From Amycolatopsis sp. NBC_01488 (GTDB lineage: Bacteria > Actinomycetota > Actinomycetes > Mycobacteriales > Pseudonocardiaceae), in contig NZ_CP109434.1 of assembly GCF_036227105.1 (NCBI RefSeq), positions 2,670,001 through 2,734,000 of the forward strand: DNA of 64,000 nt. Reading direction: 5' to 3'. How positions within the stretch are numbered: position 1 is the first letter of the stretch; each line of letters starts with the position of its first letter. Shown here piece by piece: positions 49,060 through 57,189 of this stretch. Made by a program: the position numbers and the translations under genes. The notes under the pieces were generated by a model. It was not told the origin of the DNA. It searched no databases and saw only the letters and a list, made by a program, of their open reading frames with translations.

Positions 49060-49440
49060 ATGGCCTCTTCGCGTTCGGTCGACCCCGGACAGTTACGTGC
49101 GGCGGTGCTGGCGATTTCCGCGTGGCTGCAAGGCGACGCGCCCGATCCCGCGCGGCCGGAACTCGCCGCGGCGGTCCGCCTCAGCCTGCGCGCGCTCGCG
49201 GCCGACGCGCCGGGCCGCACGGTCGAGGTCCGCGTGCCGCCGTTCGCGGCGGTGCAGTGCGTGGAAGGCCCGCGGCACACCCGCGGCACCCCGCCGAACG
49301 TGATCGAGACCGACCCGCGCACGTGGCTCGAACTGGCCACCGGGCTACTGGACTGGACCACCGCGGTGGCGGACGGCCGGGTGACCGCATCGGGCACCCG
49401 GGCCGACCTGTCCCACTGGCTCCCCCTCGTCCGCCTGTGA
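49060..49440 (+). CDS. Sterol-carrier-like small protein (SCP_3 type)
   Basis: 126 residues. The segment TVEVRVPPFAAVQCVEGPRH followed by PPNVIETDPRTWLELATGLL and VTASGTRADLSHWLPLV fits the bacterial SCP2-like domain often encoded just before purF in actinobacteria. That position holds here with a short accessory insertion. It likely binds a lipid or hydrophobic ligand in the cytoplasm. No direct evidence for its role. It converges on the methyltransferase gene, 12 bp apart. Confidence 0.6.
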   Translation: MASSRSVDPGQLRAAVLAISAWLQGDAPDPARPELAAAVRLSLRALAADAPGRTVEVRVPPFAAVQCVEGPRHTRGTPPNVIETDPRTWLELATGLLDWTTAVADGRVTASGTRADLSHWLPLVRL

Positions 49441-49452
49441 CGGACGAGGTGC

Positions 49453-50286
49453 CTACGGCTTGCGGCCGACGCCGCCGGCGATCGTCCGCTGGGCGACGTT
49501 CAGCTCCTTGAGGCGCGGGCCGTCCGGCCACCAGTCGGCGCACAGCGTCACGCCGGGTTCGACCATTTCGAGGCCGGGGAACAGGGCCTCGATCTCCTTC
49601 TGCGTCCGGAACGTGCCGGAGCCCATCGGGCTGTGCACGAAGAAGTCCTCCATGCGGCGCGCGGTCTTGGAGTCCTCGTTCTCGGGGTCGAAGAAGTGGC
49701 TGAGCCCGACGAAGGAGCCGGACGGCAGCGCGTCGACGTACGCACGCATGATCTGCGCCGGCCGGTCGTGGTCGCCCTTGAAGTGGTGCAGGGTGCCCAT
49801 CTGCAGCAGCACGAGCGGCTGCGTGAAGTCGATGTGCTCGCGCACGACCTCGTTCTCGAGGATCCGCTGCGGCTCGAAGATGTCTTCGGCGACGAAGTGG
49901 GTGTGCTCGTTCTCTTCGAGCAGCGCCCGGCCGTGGGCGAGGACCACGGGGTCGTTGTCGACGTAGACGACCTTGGTCTCCGGGTTGATCCGCTGGACGA
50001 CCTGGTGGGTGTTCTCGGCGGTCGGCAGGCCGGAGCCGAGGTCGAGGAACTGGGTGATGCCCGTCTGGCTGGCGAGGAAGCGGCAGGCGCGGATGAGGAA
50101 ACCGCGGTTTTCGAACGCGAGGTCCTGTGCCTCCGGAGCGGCCTGCTGCACCTTGTGCAGGACCTCCCGGTCGATCTCGTAGTTGTCCTTCCCGAGCAGG
50201 AAGGCGTCGTACACGCGCGCGATGCTCGCTCGAGTCGGGTCGACCCCCACGGGAACTCGTTCGGTCCGGGTCGCGGCGTCGGGCAT
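49453..50286 (-). CDS. SAM-dependent methyltransferase (DUF574/Methyltransf_19)
   Basis: 277 residues. Family pattern: PVGVDPTRASIARVYDAFL, LLGKDNYEIDREVL, NRGFLIRACRFLASQTGITQ, SAM-site glycines in FLDLGSGLPTAENTHQVVQR and acidic YVDNDPVVLAHGRALL. C-terminal LCADWWPDGPRLKEL. This family is expanded in streptomycetes and relatives, often next to XRE/DUF397 regulators, and its substrate is unknown. A 16-bp palindrome lies 34 bp upstream of the start. Confidence 0.88.
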   Translation of the reverse strand: MPDAATRTERVPVGVDPTRASIARVYDAFLLGKDNYEIDREVLHKVQQAAPEAQDLAFENRGFLIRACRFLASQTGITQFLDLGSGLPTAENTHQVVQRINPETKVVYVDNDPVVLAHGRALLEENEHTHFVAEDIFEPQRILENEVVREHIDFTQPLVLLQMGTLHHFKGDHDRPAQIMRAYVDALPSGSFVGLSHFFDPENEDSKTARRMEDFFVHSPMGSGTFRTQKEIEALFPGLEMVEPGVTLCADWWPDGPRLKELNVAQRTIAGGVGRKP

Positions 50287-50320
50287 GATGAACCTCGCAA
50301 GTTCTGTGTTGAAAGTCTCG

Positions 50321-50336
50321 TACTCTACGTAGAGTA
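50321..50336. promoter_or_regulatory. 16-bp perfect palindrome upstream of methyltransferase
   Basis: TACTCTACGTAGAGTA, a perfect palindrome between the divergent methyltransferase and XRE genes. It is close to the methyltransferase promoter position and is a likely operator for the neighbouring XRE protein or another repressor. Confidence 0.55.
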
Positions 50337-50450
50337 GGGCTCCACACGCATGCGGTAAACCGGGTCACCTCTTTGCGCAGGACGGCCTAGCGTGTACTTT
50401 CGGTAGTCGGGCTAGAACCCCCTGGTGACGTGAGCGCGGAAGGTCCGGGA

Positions 50451-51329
50451 ATGAACGCGGTGAACGCGTCCGCAGGTGAACAGAACATCGGCCCCACGGC
50501 GCGCCGGATGATCCTGGGCTCGCAGCTTCGCCGACTTCGCGAAGAGGCCGGCATCACCCGTCAGCAGGCCGGGTACAACATCCGGGGCTCCGAATCGAAG
50601 ATCAGCCGCCTCGAGCTGGGCCGGGTCGGCTTCAAGGAACGCGACGTCACCGACCTCCTGACGATGTACGGCGTCGAGGACTCGACCGAGCGCCAGACGT
50701 TCCTCGACATGGTCAAGCAGTCGAACGAGCCGGGCTGGTGGCGGCGCTTCGGCGACACGATGCCGAACTGGTTCACCGACCTCGTCGGCCTCGAAGAAGC
50801 TGCCGCGCGAATCCAGATCTGGGAGCCGCTGTACGTGTCGGGCCTCCTGCAGATCGAGGCGTACGCGCGGGCGATCTTCAGCCACGGCCGCCCGGAGATG
50901 GCCGACGAGCGCGTCGACCAGCTGGTCGCGCTGCGCATGCGGCGGCAGAAGATGTTCAGCAGGCCGGACGCGCCCCGCGTGTGGATGGTGCTCGACGAGT
51001 CCGTCCTGTACCGCCCGATCGGCGGGATGAAGGTGCTCAAGCAGCAGATCGAATACCTGCTGGAGATGAGCGCGCTGCCGCACGTGTCGGTCCAGGTCCT
51101 GCCGTACGCGCGCAGCGGGCTGTCCGCGGAGCACGCGTTCTCGCTGCTGCGGTTCGGCGAGCCGGAACTGCCGAACATCGCCTACGTCGAGTACCTGACC
51201 GGCGCGCACTACATCGAGAAGCGCGAAGAGATCGAGAAGTACAGCCGCGCGCTGGACATGCTGGCGGTCGACGCCGAGACGCCTGAGCGCAGCCGCTCCC
51301 TGCTGGCGAAGCGGCGCGCCGAGATCTGA
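50451..51329 (+). CDS. XRE-family regulator with DUF5753
   Basis: 292 residues from ATG 50451 with GGAAGG seven bases upstream (GTG 50430 is less likely). N-terminal Cro/C1 helix-turn-helix: RRMILGSQLRRLREEAGITR, QQAGYNIRGSESKISRLELG. The DUF5753 part follows from about residue 95: GLEEAAARIQIWEPLYVSGL, LQIEAYARAIF and LRFGEPELPNIAYVEYLTGA. Its partner DUF397 protein is next, the usual arrangement of this actinobacterial module. Such pairs regulate development and antibiotic production; whether this one also acts on the methyltransferase is unknown. Confidence 0.9.
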   Translation: MNAVNASAGEQNIGPTARRMILGSQLRRLREEAGITRQQAGYNIRGSESKISRLELGRVGFKERDVTDLLTMYGVEDSTERQTFLDMVKQSNEPGWWRRFGDTMPNWFTDLVGLEEAAARIQIWEPLYVSGLLQIEAYARAIFSHGRPEMADERVDQLVALRMRRQKMFSRPDAPRVWMVLDESVLYRPIGGMKVLKQQIEYLLEMSALPHVSVQVLPYARSGLSAEHAFSLLRFGEPELPNIAYVEYLTGAHYIEKREEIEKYSRALDMLAVDAETPERSRSLLAKRRAEI

Positions 51330-51506
51330 GAACGCCCTGGTGAACCGGTTCGCCGGTGGTGACGTGTGCCCGGTGAACGGTCTCTTCATGTCCCGATGAA
51401 CGGTAACTACTCGTAGTGGTTAACCCGTTAGGGTCACTAACTATCACCCGATAGGTTAACCGTGACCTCGTGATTCTTTACCGTGCGAGAACTTTGCAAG
51501 AAATTC

Positions 51507-51545
51507 TGCACGTGCATTTACCGCTGCAGGCACACGTGCTAGCCT
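51507..51545 (+). promoter_or_regulatory. Putative promoter of DUF397 gene
   Basis: The 281-bp gap after the XRE gene is less GC-rich and full of small inverted repeats (TGCACGTGCA at 51507-51516; ACTACTCGTAGT near 51405). TTTACC/TTACCG at 51517-51523 and TAGCCT at 51540-51545 form a possible -35/-10 pair. Confidence 0.35.
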
Positions 51546-51610
51546 TCGATACGCGGGCAAATGCACATGCAGATGCATTGCTCGAAGTTTCCGCATCGAG
51601 AGGTGGGACC

Positions 51611-51850
51611 ATGGCTGAGCGATTCGAGAACGGCATCCCGGCCGATCGGCTGTCCGAGGCCGAGTGGCGCAAGGCGAGCTACAGCGGTGCCGTCGGCAAC
51701 TGCGTCGAGGTCGCGCCGCTTTCCAACGGCGAGATCGCGATGCGCAACTCGCGCTTCCCGACCGGCCCGGCGCTCGTCTACACGCGCGCGGAGATGGCGG
51801 CCTTCCTGGCCGGCGCGAAGGACGGTGAATTCGACGATGTCCTCGGCTGA
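51611..51850 (+). CDS. DUF397-domain small protein
   Basis: 79 residues. Classical DUF397: ADRLSEAEWRKASYSGAVGN, CVEVAPLSNGEIAMRNSR, ending TRAEMAAFLAGAKDGEFDDV. GAGAGGTGGG lies before the ATG. It forms the usual operon-like pair with the XRE/DUF5753 regulator, which it may antagonise in the manner of BldB/WhiJ-type systems. Its stop region overlaps the next gene by 14 bp. Confidence 0.9.
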   Translation: MAERFENGIPADRLSEAEWRKASYSGAVGNCVEVAPLSNGEIAMRNSRFPTGPALVYTRAEMAAFLAGAKDGEFDDVLG

Positions 51851-52142
51851 GGCCGTCGCCCCCGTCTACGACATCGAGACCGGACTGCAGGAACTGGTGG
51901 CTCGCGGTTACCAGTTCGTCCACCCCGCCGACGACCGCGGCGAGGTCCTCGCCGTCGTCGGTGTGCGGGTGCACGACGACGTGGTGGACGTGGTCCGACT
52001 CAACGCCGAAGACGACGTCGTGGCGACCCGGATGCCCGGCACCGAGGAGAACATCTTCGAGCCGGAGCGCTGGCTGTGGCGCCGCCGCGGCGAAGGCGCC
52101 CAAGTGCTCACGGAGATCCTCTCGCTGCCGGATGCTTGCTAG
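51837..52142 (+). CDS. Small conserved hypothetical protein downstream of DUF397
   Basis: 101 residues from ATG 51837, overlapping the end of the DUF397 gene in another frame. Composition is protein-like and acidic: YDIETGLQELVARGYQFVHP, VVGVRVHDDVVDVVRLNAED, RWLWRRRGEGAQVLTEIL. I do not recognise the family. The translational overlap with the DUF397 gene suggests it belongs to the same regulatory unit. No signal peptide or membrane segment. Confidence 0.65.
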   Translation: MSSAEAVAPVYDIETGLQELVARGYQFVHPADDRGEVLAVVGVRVHDDVVDVVRLNAEDDVVATRMPGTEENIFEPERWLWRRRGEGAQVLTEILSLPDAC

Positions 52143-52222
52143 ACCCAGACCTGAAGGCTCCAGGCCCTGTCCGAAGTGGTCAGTACCACGTCGGGCGGGG
52201 CCTGACCCATGTCCGCACCGTC

Positions 52223-52228
52223 TACACT
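52223..52228 (+). promoter_or_regulatory. Probable -10 box for purFM
   Basis: TACACT about 37 bp before the purF start. No -35 consensus is visible. AGGAG at 52254-52258 is the ribosome binding site. Confidence 0.4.
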
Positions 52229-52265
52229 GAAGCCGGCCTGACCACGTCTTCCCAGGAGCTCCTCG

Positions 52266-53792
52266 GTGGTTTCCGACCCGCAAGTCGTGTCCGACCAGCC
52301 CGACCCGGAACCCCGCGAGGAGTGTGGCGTCTTCGGCGTCTGGGCTCCCGGGGAAGAAGTGGCGAAGCTGACCTACTACGGCCTCTACGCCCTGCAGCAC
52401 CGCGGGCAGGAGGCCGCCGGCATCTCCGTCTCCGACGGCTCGCAGATCGTGGTCTTCAAGGACCTCGGCCTGGTCAGCCAGGTGTTCGACGAGCAGATCC
52501 TGCAGTCGCTGCAGGGGCACATCGCCGTCGGCCACTGCCGGTACTCGACCACCGGCGCGACCATCTGGGAGAACGCCCAGCCGATCTTCCGCACCACCGA
52601 CACCGGCAGCGGCCTGTCCTTCGCGCACAACGGAAACCTCGTCAACACGGCCGAGCTGCGTGAACGCACCATCGAGGCGGGCCTCAAGCCGCACGCGGGT
52701 CTCACCGGCTCGTCCAGCGACTCCGACCTGATCTGCGGCCTGCTCGCCGCGAACGCCGCCGACAAGGGCATCGAAGCCGCCGCGATGGACCTGCTGCCGA
52801 CGCTGAAGGGCGCCTTCTGCCTGGTCTTCGCCGACGAGAACACGCTGTACGCCGCGCGTGACCCGCACGGGGTACACCCGTTGGTGCTCGGCCGGCTCGA
52901 ACGCGGCTGGGTCGTCTCCAGCGAGACGGCGGGCCTCGACATCGTCGGCGCGTCCTTCGTCCGCGAGGTCGAGCCGGGCGAGCTCATCGCGATCGACGCC
53001 GCGGGCCTGCGTTCCTCGCGGTTCGCGAACCCGGACCCCAAGGGCTGCGTCTTCGAGTACGTCTACCTCGCCCGCCCCGACACGACGATCGCCGGCCGCG
53101 GCGTGCACGCCACCCGCGTCGAGATCGGCCGGCGGCTCGCCCACGAGCAGCCCGTCGAGGCCGACCTGGTCATGCCGGTGCCGGAGTCCGGCACGCCCGC
53201 CGCGATCGGGTACGCGCAGGGCTCGGGCATCCCCTACGGCACCGGCCTGGTGAAGAACGCCTACGTCGGGCGCACGTTCATCCAGCCGTCGCAGACCATC
53301 CGCCAGCTCGGCATCCGGCTCAAGCTGAACCCGCTGCGCGACGTCATCCGCGGCAAGCGCCTGGTGGTCGTGGACGACTCCATCGTCCGCGGCAACACCC
53401 AGCGCGCGCTCGTCCGGATGCTGCGCGAGGCCGGCGCGCTCGAAGTGCACGTCCGGATCGCGTCGCCGCCCGTGCGCTGGCCGTGCTTCTACGGCATCGA
53501 CTTCGCGTCGCGGGCCGAGCTGGTCGCGAACGGCGTCGACCTCGACGGCATCCGGCGCTCGATCGGAGCCGACTCCCTGGGCTACATTTCCCTGGACGGC
53601 CTGGTCGCGGCCGCGGAACAGCCGAAGTCGCGGCTGTGCACGGCGTGCTTCTCCGGCGAGTACCCGATCCCGCTGCCGGAGGACGCGCTGATCGGGAAGC
53701 ACCTGCTCGAGAGCCTCGACTCGGTCAATGGCGCGGCGACCCCGGTCAGCCCCGCCGGGTACGGTGCCGAGGACGCCGTCCGGCGTCCCTAG
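52266..53792 (+). CDS. purF: Amidophosphoribosyltransferase
   Basis: 508 residues from GTG 52266. A 19-residue propeptide precedes the nucleophile Cys20 in ECGVFGVWAPGE. Also RYSTTGATIWENAQP, the PRPP loop VVVDDSIVRGNTQRALVRML, and cysteines in CFYGIDF and LCTACFSGEYP, as in iron-sulfur-containing Bacillus-type PurF. It makes phosphoribosylamine, the committed step of purine synthesis. purM follows after 30 bp. Confidence 0.95.
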   Translation: MVSDPQVVSDQPDPEPREECGVFGVWAPGEEVAKLTYYGLYALQHRGQEAAGISVSDGSQIVVFKDLGLVSQVFDEQILQSLQGHIAVGHCRYSTTGATIWENAQPIFRTTDTGSGLSFAHNGNLVNTAELRERTIEAGLKPHAGLTGSSSDSDLICGLLAANAADKGIEAAAMDLLPTLKGAFCLVFADENTLYAARDPHGVHPLVLGRLERGWVVSSETAGLDIVGASFVREVEPGELIAIDAAGLRSSRFANPDPKGCVFEYVYLARPDTTIAGRGVHATRVEIGRRLAHEQPVEADLVMPVPESGTPAAIGYAQGSGIPYGTGLVKNAYVGRTFIQPSQTIRQLGIRLKLNPLRDVIRGKRLVVVDDSIVRGNTQRALVRMLREAGALEVHVRIASPPVRWPCFYGIDFASRAELVANGVDLDGIRRSIGADSLGYISLDGLVAAAEQPKSRLCTACFSGEYPIPLPEDALIGKHLLESLDSVNGAATPVSPAGYGAEDAVRRP

Positions 53793-53822
53793 CAGTTCCT
53801 TCCAGTAGGGAGTCCTTCCACC

Positions 53823-54893
53823 GTGAGCGAGTCCACGAGCGCCACGTACGCCGCCGCCGGGGTCAGCATCGACGCCGGCGACCAAGCCGTCGAGCTGCTC
53901 AAGCCGCACGCCGCGCGGGCCACGCGCCCCGAGGTCCTGGGCGGCGTCGGCGGTTTCGCCGGGCTCTTCTCCCTGAAGCTCGACAAGTGGAAGGAGCCGG
54001 TGCTCGCGTCGTCGACCGACGGCGTCGGCACCAAGATCGCCGTCGCGCAGGCGCTGGACAAGCACGACACGGTCGGCATCGACCTGGTCGCCATGGTCGT
54101 CGACGACCTGGTCGTGACCGGTGCCGAGCCGCTGTTCCTGCAGGACTACATCGCCGTCGGCAAGGTGCACCCGGAGAAGATCGCCGCGCTGGTCGGCGGC
54201 ATCGCCGAGGGCTGCGTCCGGGCCGGCTGCGCGCTGCTCGGCGGCGAGACCGCCGAGCACCCCGGCCTGATGGGCGAGCACGACTACGACATGTCGGCCA
54301 CCGGCGTCGGCGTCGTCGAGGCGTCGCAGCTGCTCTCGCCGGAAAAGGTCCGCCCGGGTGACGTCGTGCTCGCGCTCGGCTCGTCGGGCCTGCACTCGAA
54401 CGGCTACTCCCTGGCCCGGCACGTGCTGCTGGACATCGCGCGGATGCCGCTCGGCGGCCACGTCGAGGAGTTCGGCCGCACCCTCGGCGAGGAGATGCTG
54501 GAGCCGACGCGGATCTACGCGAAGGACTGCCTCGCGCTGGCCGCCGAGACCGAGGTCCGGACGTTCGCGCACATCACCGGTGGTGGCCTGGAGGCCAACC
54601 TGGCCCGCGTCATGCCGCGCGGCCTGGTTGCCCGGCTCGAACGCGGCACCTGGACGCCGGCGCCGGTGTTCGCGCTGATCGGCCAGCGCGGCAAGGTCGA
54701 GCGGGCCGAGCTGGAGAAGACGTTCAACATGGGCGTCGGCATGGTCGCGATCGTCGGTGCCGAGGACGTCGACCGGGCGCTGGCCATGCTGACCGCGCGG
54801 CACGTCCCCGCGTGGATCCTCGGCGACGTCCAGCCCGCGGGCGACGTCGACGGCCCGCGCGCGGTGCTTTCGGGCGATCACCCGCGGTTCTGA
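53823..54893 (+). CDS. purM: Phosphoribosylformylglycinamidine cyclo-ligase (AIR synthetase)
   Basis: 356 residues from GTG. AIR synthetase pattern: YAAAGVSIDAGDQAVELLKP, GGVGGFAGLF, VLASSTDGVGTKIAVAQAL, GIDLVAMVVDDLVVTGAEPL, GCALLGGETAEHPGLM, GLHSNGYSLARHVL and FNMGVGMVAIVG. Converts FGAM to AIR using ATP. Second gene of the purFM operon. Confidence 0.95.
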   Translation: MSESTSATYAAAGVSIDAGDQAVELLKPHAARATRPEVLGGVGGFAGLFSLKLDKWKEPVLASSTDGVGTKIAVAQALDKHDTVGIDLVAMVVDDLVVTGAEPLFLQDYIAVGKVHPEKIAALVGGIAEGCVRAGCALLGGETAEHPGLMGEHDYDMSATGVGVVEASQLLSPEKVRPGDVVLALGSSGLHSNGYSLARHVLLDIARMPLGGHVEEFGRTLGEEMLEPTRIYAKDCLALAAETEVRTFAHITGGGLEANLARVMPRGLVARLERGTWTPAPVFALIGQRGKVERAELEKTFNMGVGMVAIVGAEDVDRALAMLTARHVPAWILGDVQPAGDVDGPRAVLSGDHPRF

Positions 54894-54926
54894 AACTCCC
54901 TTGGTGCGGCTGGCACACTTGAGGAT

Positions 54927-55358
54927 GTGGCAGCCGAAGACGTGGTGGTCGGCTCCCGGTTCGTGATCCCGGGAGCCGAGTTGAGCGAGCGCTTTTCCCG
55001 CTCGTCCGGCCCGGGCGGCCAGGGCGTCAACACCACGGACTCGCGGGTCGAGCTGTCCTTCGACGTGGTTTCGTCGCCGTCGATCCCCGAACACCTGCGT
55101 GACCGCGTCTTGGCCGGGCTCGGCTCACGGCTGGTCGACGGCGTCCTGACGATCGCGGCGAGCGAACACCGCTCGCAGCTGCAGAACCGCGAAGCCGCGC
55201 GCGGCCGCCTGGCGAACCTCCTGCTCGACGCGTCGGCCCCGCCGCCCGCCAAGCGGCGTCCCACGAAGCCGTCCCGCGGTTCGAAGGAACGCCGCCTGGC
55301 GTCGAAGAAGCGCCGGAGCGACGTGAAGCGTGGCCGCGCCGGCCGCTTCGACGATTAG
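54927..55358 (+). CDS. arfB: Peptidyl-tRNA hydrolase rescue factor (ArfB/YaeJ-like)
   Basis: 143 residues. Release-factor domain 3 with the catalytic GGQ: RFSRSSGPGGQGVNTTDSRV near residues 24-43. The short length, absence of codon-recognition domains, and basic tail (KPSRGSKERRLASKKRRSDV) that would enter the empty mRNA channel fit ArfB. It should hydrolyse peptidyl-tRNA on stalled ribosomes. It ends opposite the tail of the acetyltransferase gene, overlapping by 4 bp. Confidence 0.85.
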   Translation: MAAEDVVVGSRFVIPGAELSERFSRSSGPGGQGVNTTDSRVELSFDVVSSPSIPEHLRDRVLAGLGSRLVDGVLTIAASEHRSQLQNREAARGRLANLLLDASAPPPAKRRPTKPSRGSKERRLASKKRRSDVKRGRAGRFDD

Positions 55359-56102
55359 CTCAGCGCCAGGTGCACGCATTCGCCCGCCGGCTGGTAACCG
55401 ACGCGGGCGTAGACGTTCCCGATCCCCAGGTCACCGGGGGGTGAGGAACGCCGTGTGCGCACCGGCTTCGTGCGCTTCGCGGGTGAGCCGCGCGGTGAGC
55501 GCCGCGGCGATACCACGCCCGCGGTACGGCTCGAGCATGGCGATGCCGGCGACCTCGGTGGTGCCGTCGATGATTTCGAGCGCGAGGCCGCCGCCGACCA
55601 CGGCCCCGGTGGCGACGTCCTCCGCCAGGAGGTGCCGCGTCTGGGTCGCGGACTTCAGTCGCTCGACCTCTTCGTCGCCGATCTCCGCGGGTTCGCCGAA
55701 CGCCGTGTTCTGCGCCGACCGCATGCGCCGGATGTCCTCGCCGGACTCCGGTGCGCGCAGGCGGATCCCCGCCGGCGCGGGCCGGTCGACGAACCCGGCC
55801 GGCGTGCAGGTCATCAACGGCACCCGGCGTTCGAGCCCGTACCCCGCCGCGACCAGCAGGTTCTCCAGGTCGGGAGCGGCGTCGGTGAAGTACTCGAGCC
55901 GCGGGAGCAGGCCCCGCCGCCGGTACGCCTCGGTCAGCGCGTCGATCTCGGCCGCCGTCGGCCGCGCGCCGTCGTCCGGGATCGCGTAGTTGAGCATCGG
56001 GTGCGCCGTGCCGGGCGAGTAGGTGGCCAGGAACGGGCCGACCCGCTCGGTTTCGCGGCCGCGCGGCGCCGTCTTGCGGACGCAGGCCTGGATGGCAGAC
56101 AT
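55355..56102 (-). pseudogene. GNAT N-acetyltransferase broken by a single-base frameshift
   Basis: Reads from ATG 56102 (GAAAGG upstream) for about 220 residues as a GNAT protein: ERRVPLMTCTPAGFVDRP, LLAEDVATGAVVGGGLALEI, acetyl-CoA loop AGIAMLEPYRGRGIAAALTA, EAHEAGAHTAFLT. At a run of six G (plus strand 55436-55441) it hits TGA at 55431. Removing one base restores GDLGIGNVYARVGYQPAGEC and VHLALS, stopping at 55355. So either a true frameshift or a sequencing error in the homopolymer. If real, the last 25 residues are lost. Confidence 0.75.
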
Positions 56103-56269
56103 TCGAGCCTTTCGAAAGCACGTCAAGGAACCGCGGCCCGGGATGGGCAGGCGGAACGCTGGGCGTCGGGCCTAGCGGAGGCCGACGCCGGAGGCGGCGT
56201 CAGTCATCGGCGGTCAGTCCTTGACTCGAAGGGGCTCTTCCCGCCCAGCTTGGCATGGCGGGCAAGCGG

Positions 56270-56929
56270 TTATTGGCGCTCCTGGTGCGCGATCGCCGCG
56301 TAGCGCGTGTCCCAGACCGAGCGCGGGACCCGCATCCGGAGCGCTGGTGCCTCGCAGATCGTCCGGCGTTGCACCGGGATGACGACCGGGGCCGGCGACG
56401 GTGGCAGGTCGAGCGAACGCCAGCCGCGCCGGCTCAACGCCGCGCCGAGTGTCGCGCCCGCGGTGTTGAGCAGGACGTCGTCGGTCGAGGTCACCCGGCC
56501 GGTGTGGATCAGATATTGCGTACCTTCCACCAGCACGGACGCGATCAACGCCGCCAGCGCGACCCGCAGCAGCGTGCGCAGGCGGCGCATGCGCAACGGG
56601 AGCAGGGCACCGAGCGGGCTGAGCAGCAGGACGTTGCCGATCACCTGCCAGAGTGAGCCGTCGTCGGCGAAGGCCGCCGTGATGTCGGCGCCGGGAACGA
56701 GGTCGAGCGTGCTCTCGCCGGAGTCGCCGACAGGCATCGTGACCAGGCAAAGCACCAGAAAGGCGATGAGCAGGACGGCGCTGTCGACACCGGCCGTCGC
56801 GGTCGCGTAGCGAGCGGGGAGCCGTCGGCGGCGCCGGGCCGCGAGCAGTGGCCAGCCGAGCAGCGCGTACGGCAGCGCGATGGCCGAAATCGGAATCATC
56901 CCCCAGAAGGCGCGCAGCAGGGCTTCCAT
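56270..56929 (-). CDS. VanZ-like membrane protein
   Basis: 219 residues with GAGAGGAAG before the ATG. Five or so membrane segments, and the VanZ pattern VIGNVLLLSPLGALLPLRMR, VLVEGTQYLIHTGRVTSTDD, VLLNTAGATLGAAL. VanZ-type proteins can lower teicoplanin sensitivity but most family members have unknown roles. The tail RRTICEAPALRMRVPRSVWD is cytoplasmic. 56103-56269, between this gene and the acetyltransferase, carries only a weak hairpin (GACGCCG/CGGCGTC). Confidence 0.8.
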   Translation of the reverse strand: MEALLRAFWGMIPISAIALPYALLGWPLLAARRRRRLPARYATATAGVDSAVLLIAFLVLCLVTMPVGDSGESTLDLVPGADITAAFADDGSLWQVIGNVLLLSPLGALLPLRMRRLRTLLRVALAALIASVLVEGTQYLIHTGRVTSTDDVLLNTAGATLGAALSRRGWRSLDLPPSPAPVVIPVQRRTICEAPALRMRVPRSVWDTRYAAIAHQERQ

Positions 56930-57090
56930 GCGCTTCCTCTCTCGAACCCCTCAAGAACCTTCGATGCGCGTGCCCTCCCAAGATCACCTTCGCATCGCAA
57001 GATCAACTCGGCAGTCCGAGCAGGCCGCACTATTCGGTGATCTTTCCGGTGGCGGCGTTTGTCTTTCCGTGGTTCGGTCGGGAGGCGCAC

Positions 57091-57114
57091 TGTCCACAGT
57101 GGAGCATGTGGACA
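57091..57114. repeat. Inverted pair of DnaA-box-like sequences
   Basis: TGTCCACA (57091-57098) and TGTGGACA (57107-57114) face each other across eight bases; the right one extends to TGTGGACAA, the exact complement of the DnaA-box consensus TTGTCCACA. In the 260-bp gap 56930-57189, which otherwise holds no gene. Too few boxes for an origin; role unknown. Confidence 0.5.
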
Positions 57115-57189
57115 ACCCTGTGGAAGAAATCGGAGAGTTTGTGAGGAACTCTTACTTCACAACGCAAACCCGGGAACCGGGCCTGTGTA

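Noticed and set aside
49453..52142. Methyltransferase plus XRE regulator as a restriction-modification or defence system
   Set aside because: The methyltransferase is of the DUF574 type without DNA-methylase motifs, no nuclease is present, and the XRE/DUF397 pair is a common actinobacterial regulator module.
36439..52142. Biosynthetic gene cluster for a natural product
   Set aside because: The exporter, methyltransferase and regulators lack any core synthase (PKS, NRPS, terpene or RiPP precursor) nearby.
51456..55094. A minus-strand open frame of about 1200 codons opposite purF and purM
   Set aside because: Same low-complexity, Arg/Asp/Gly-rich composition; the plus strand carries unmistakable purF and purM.
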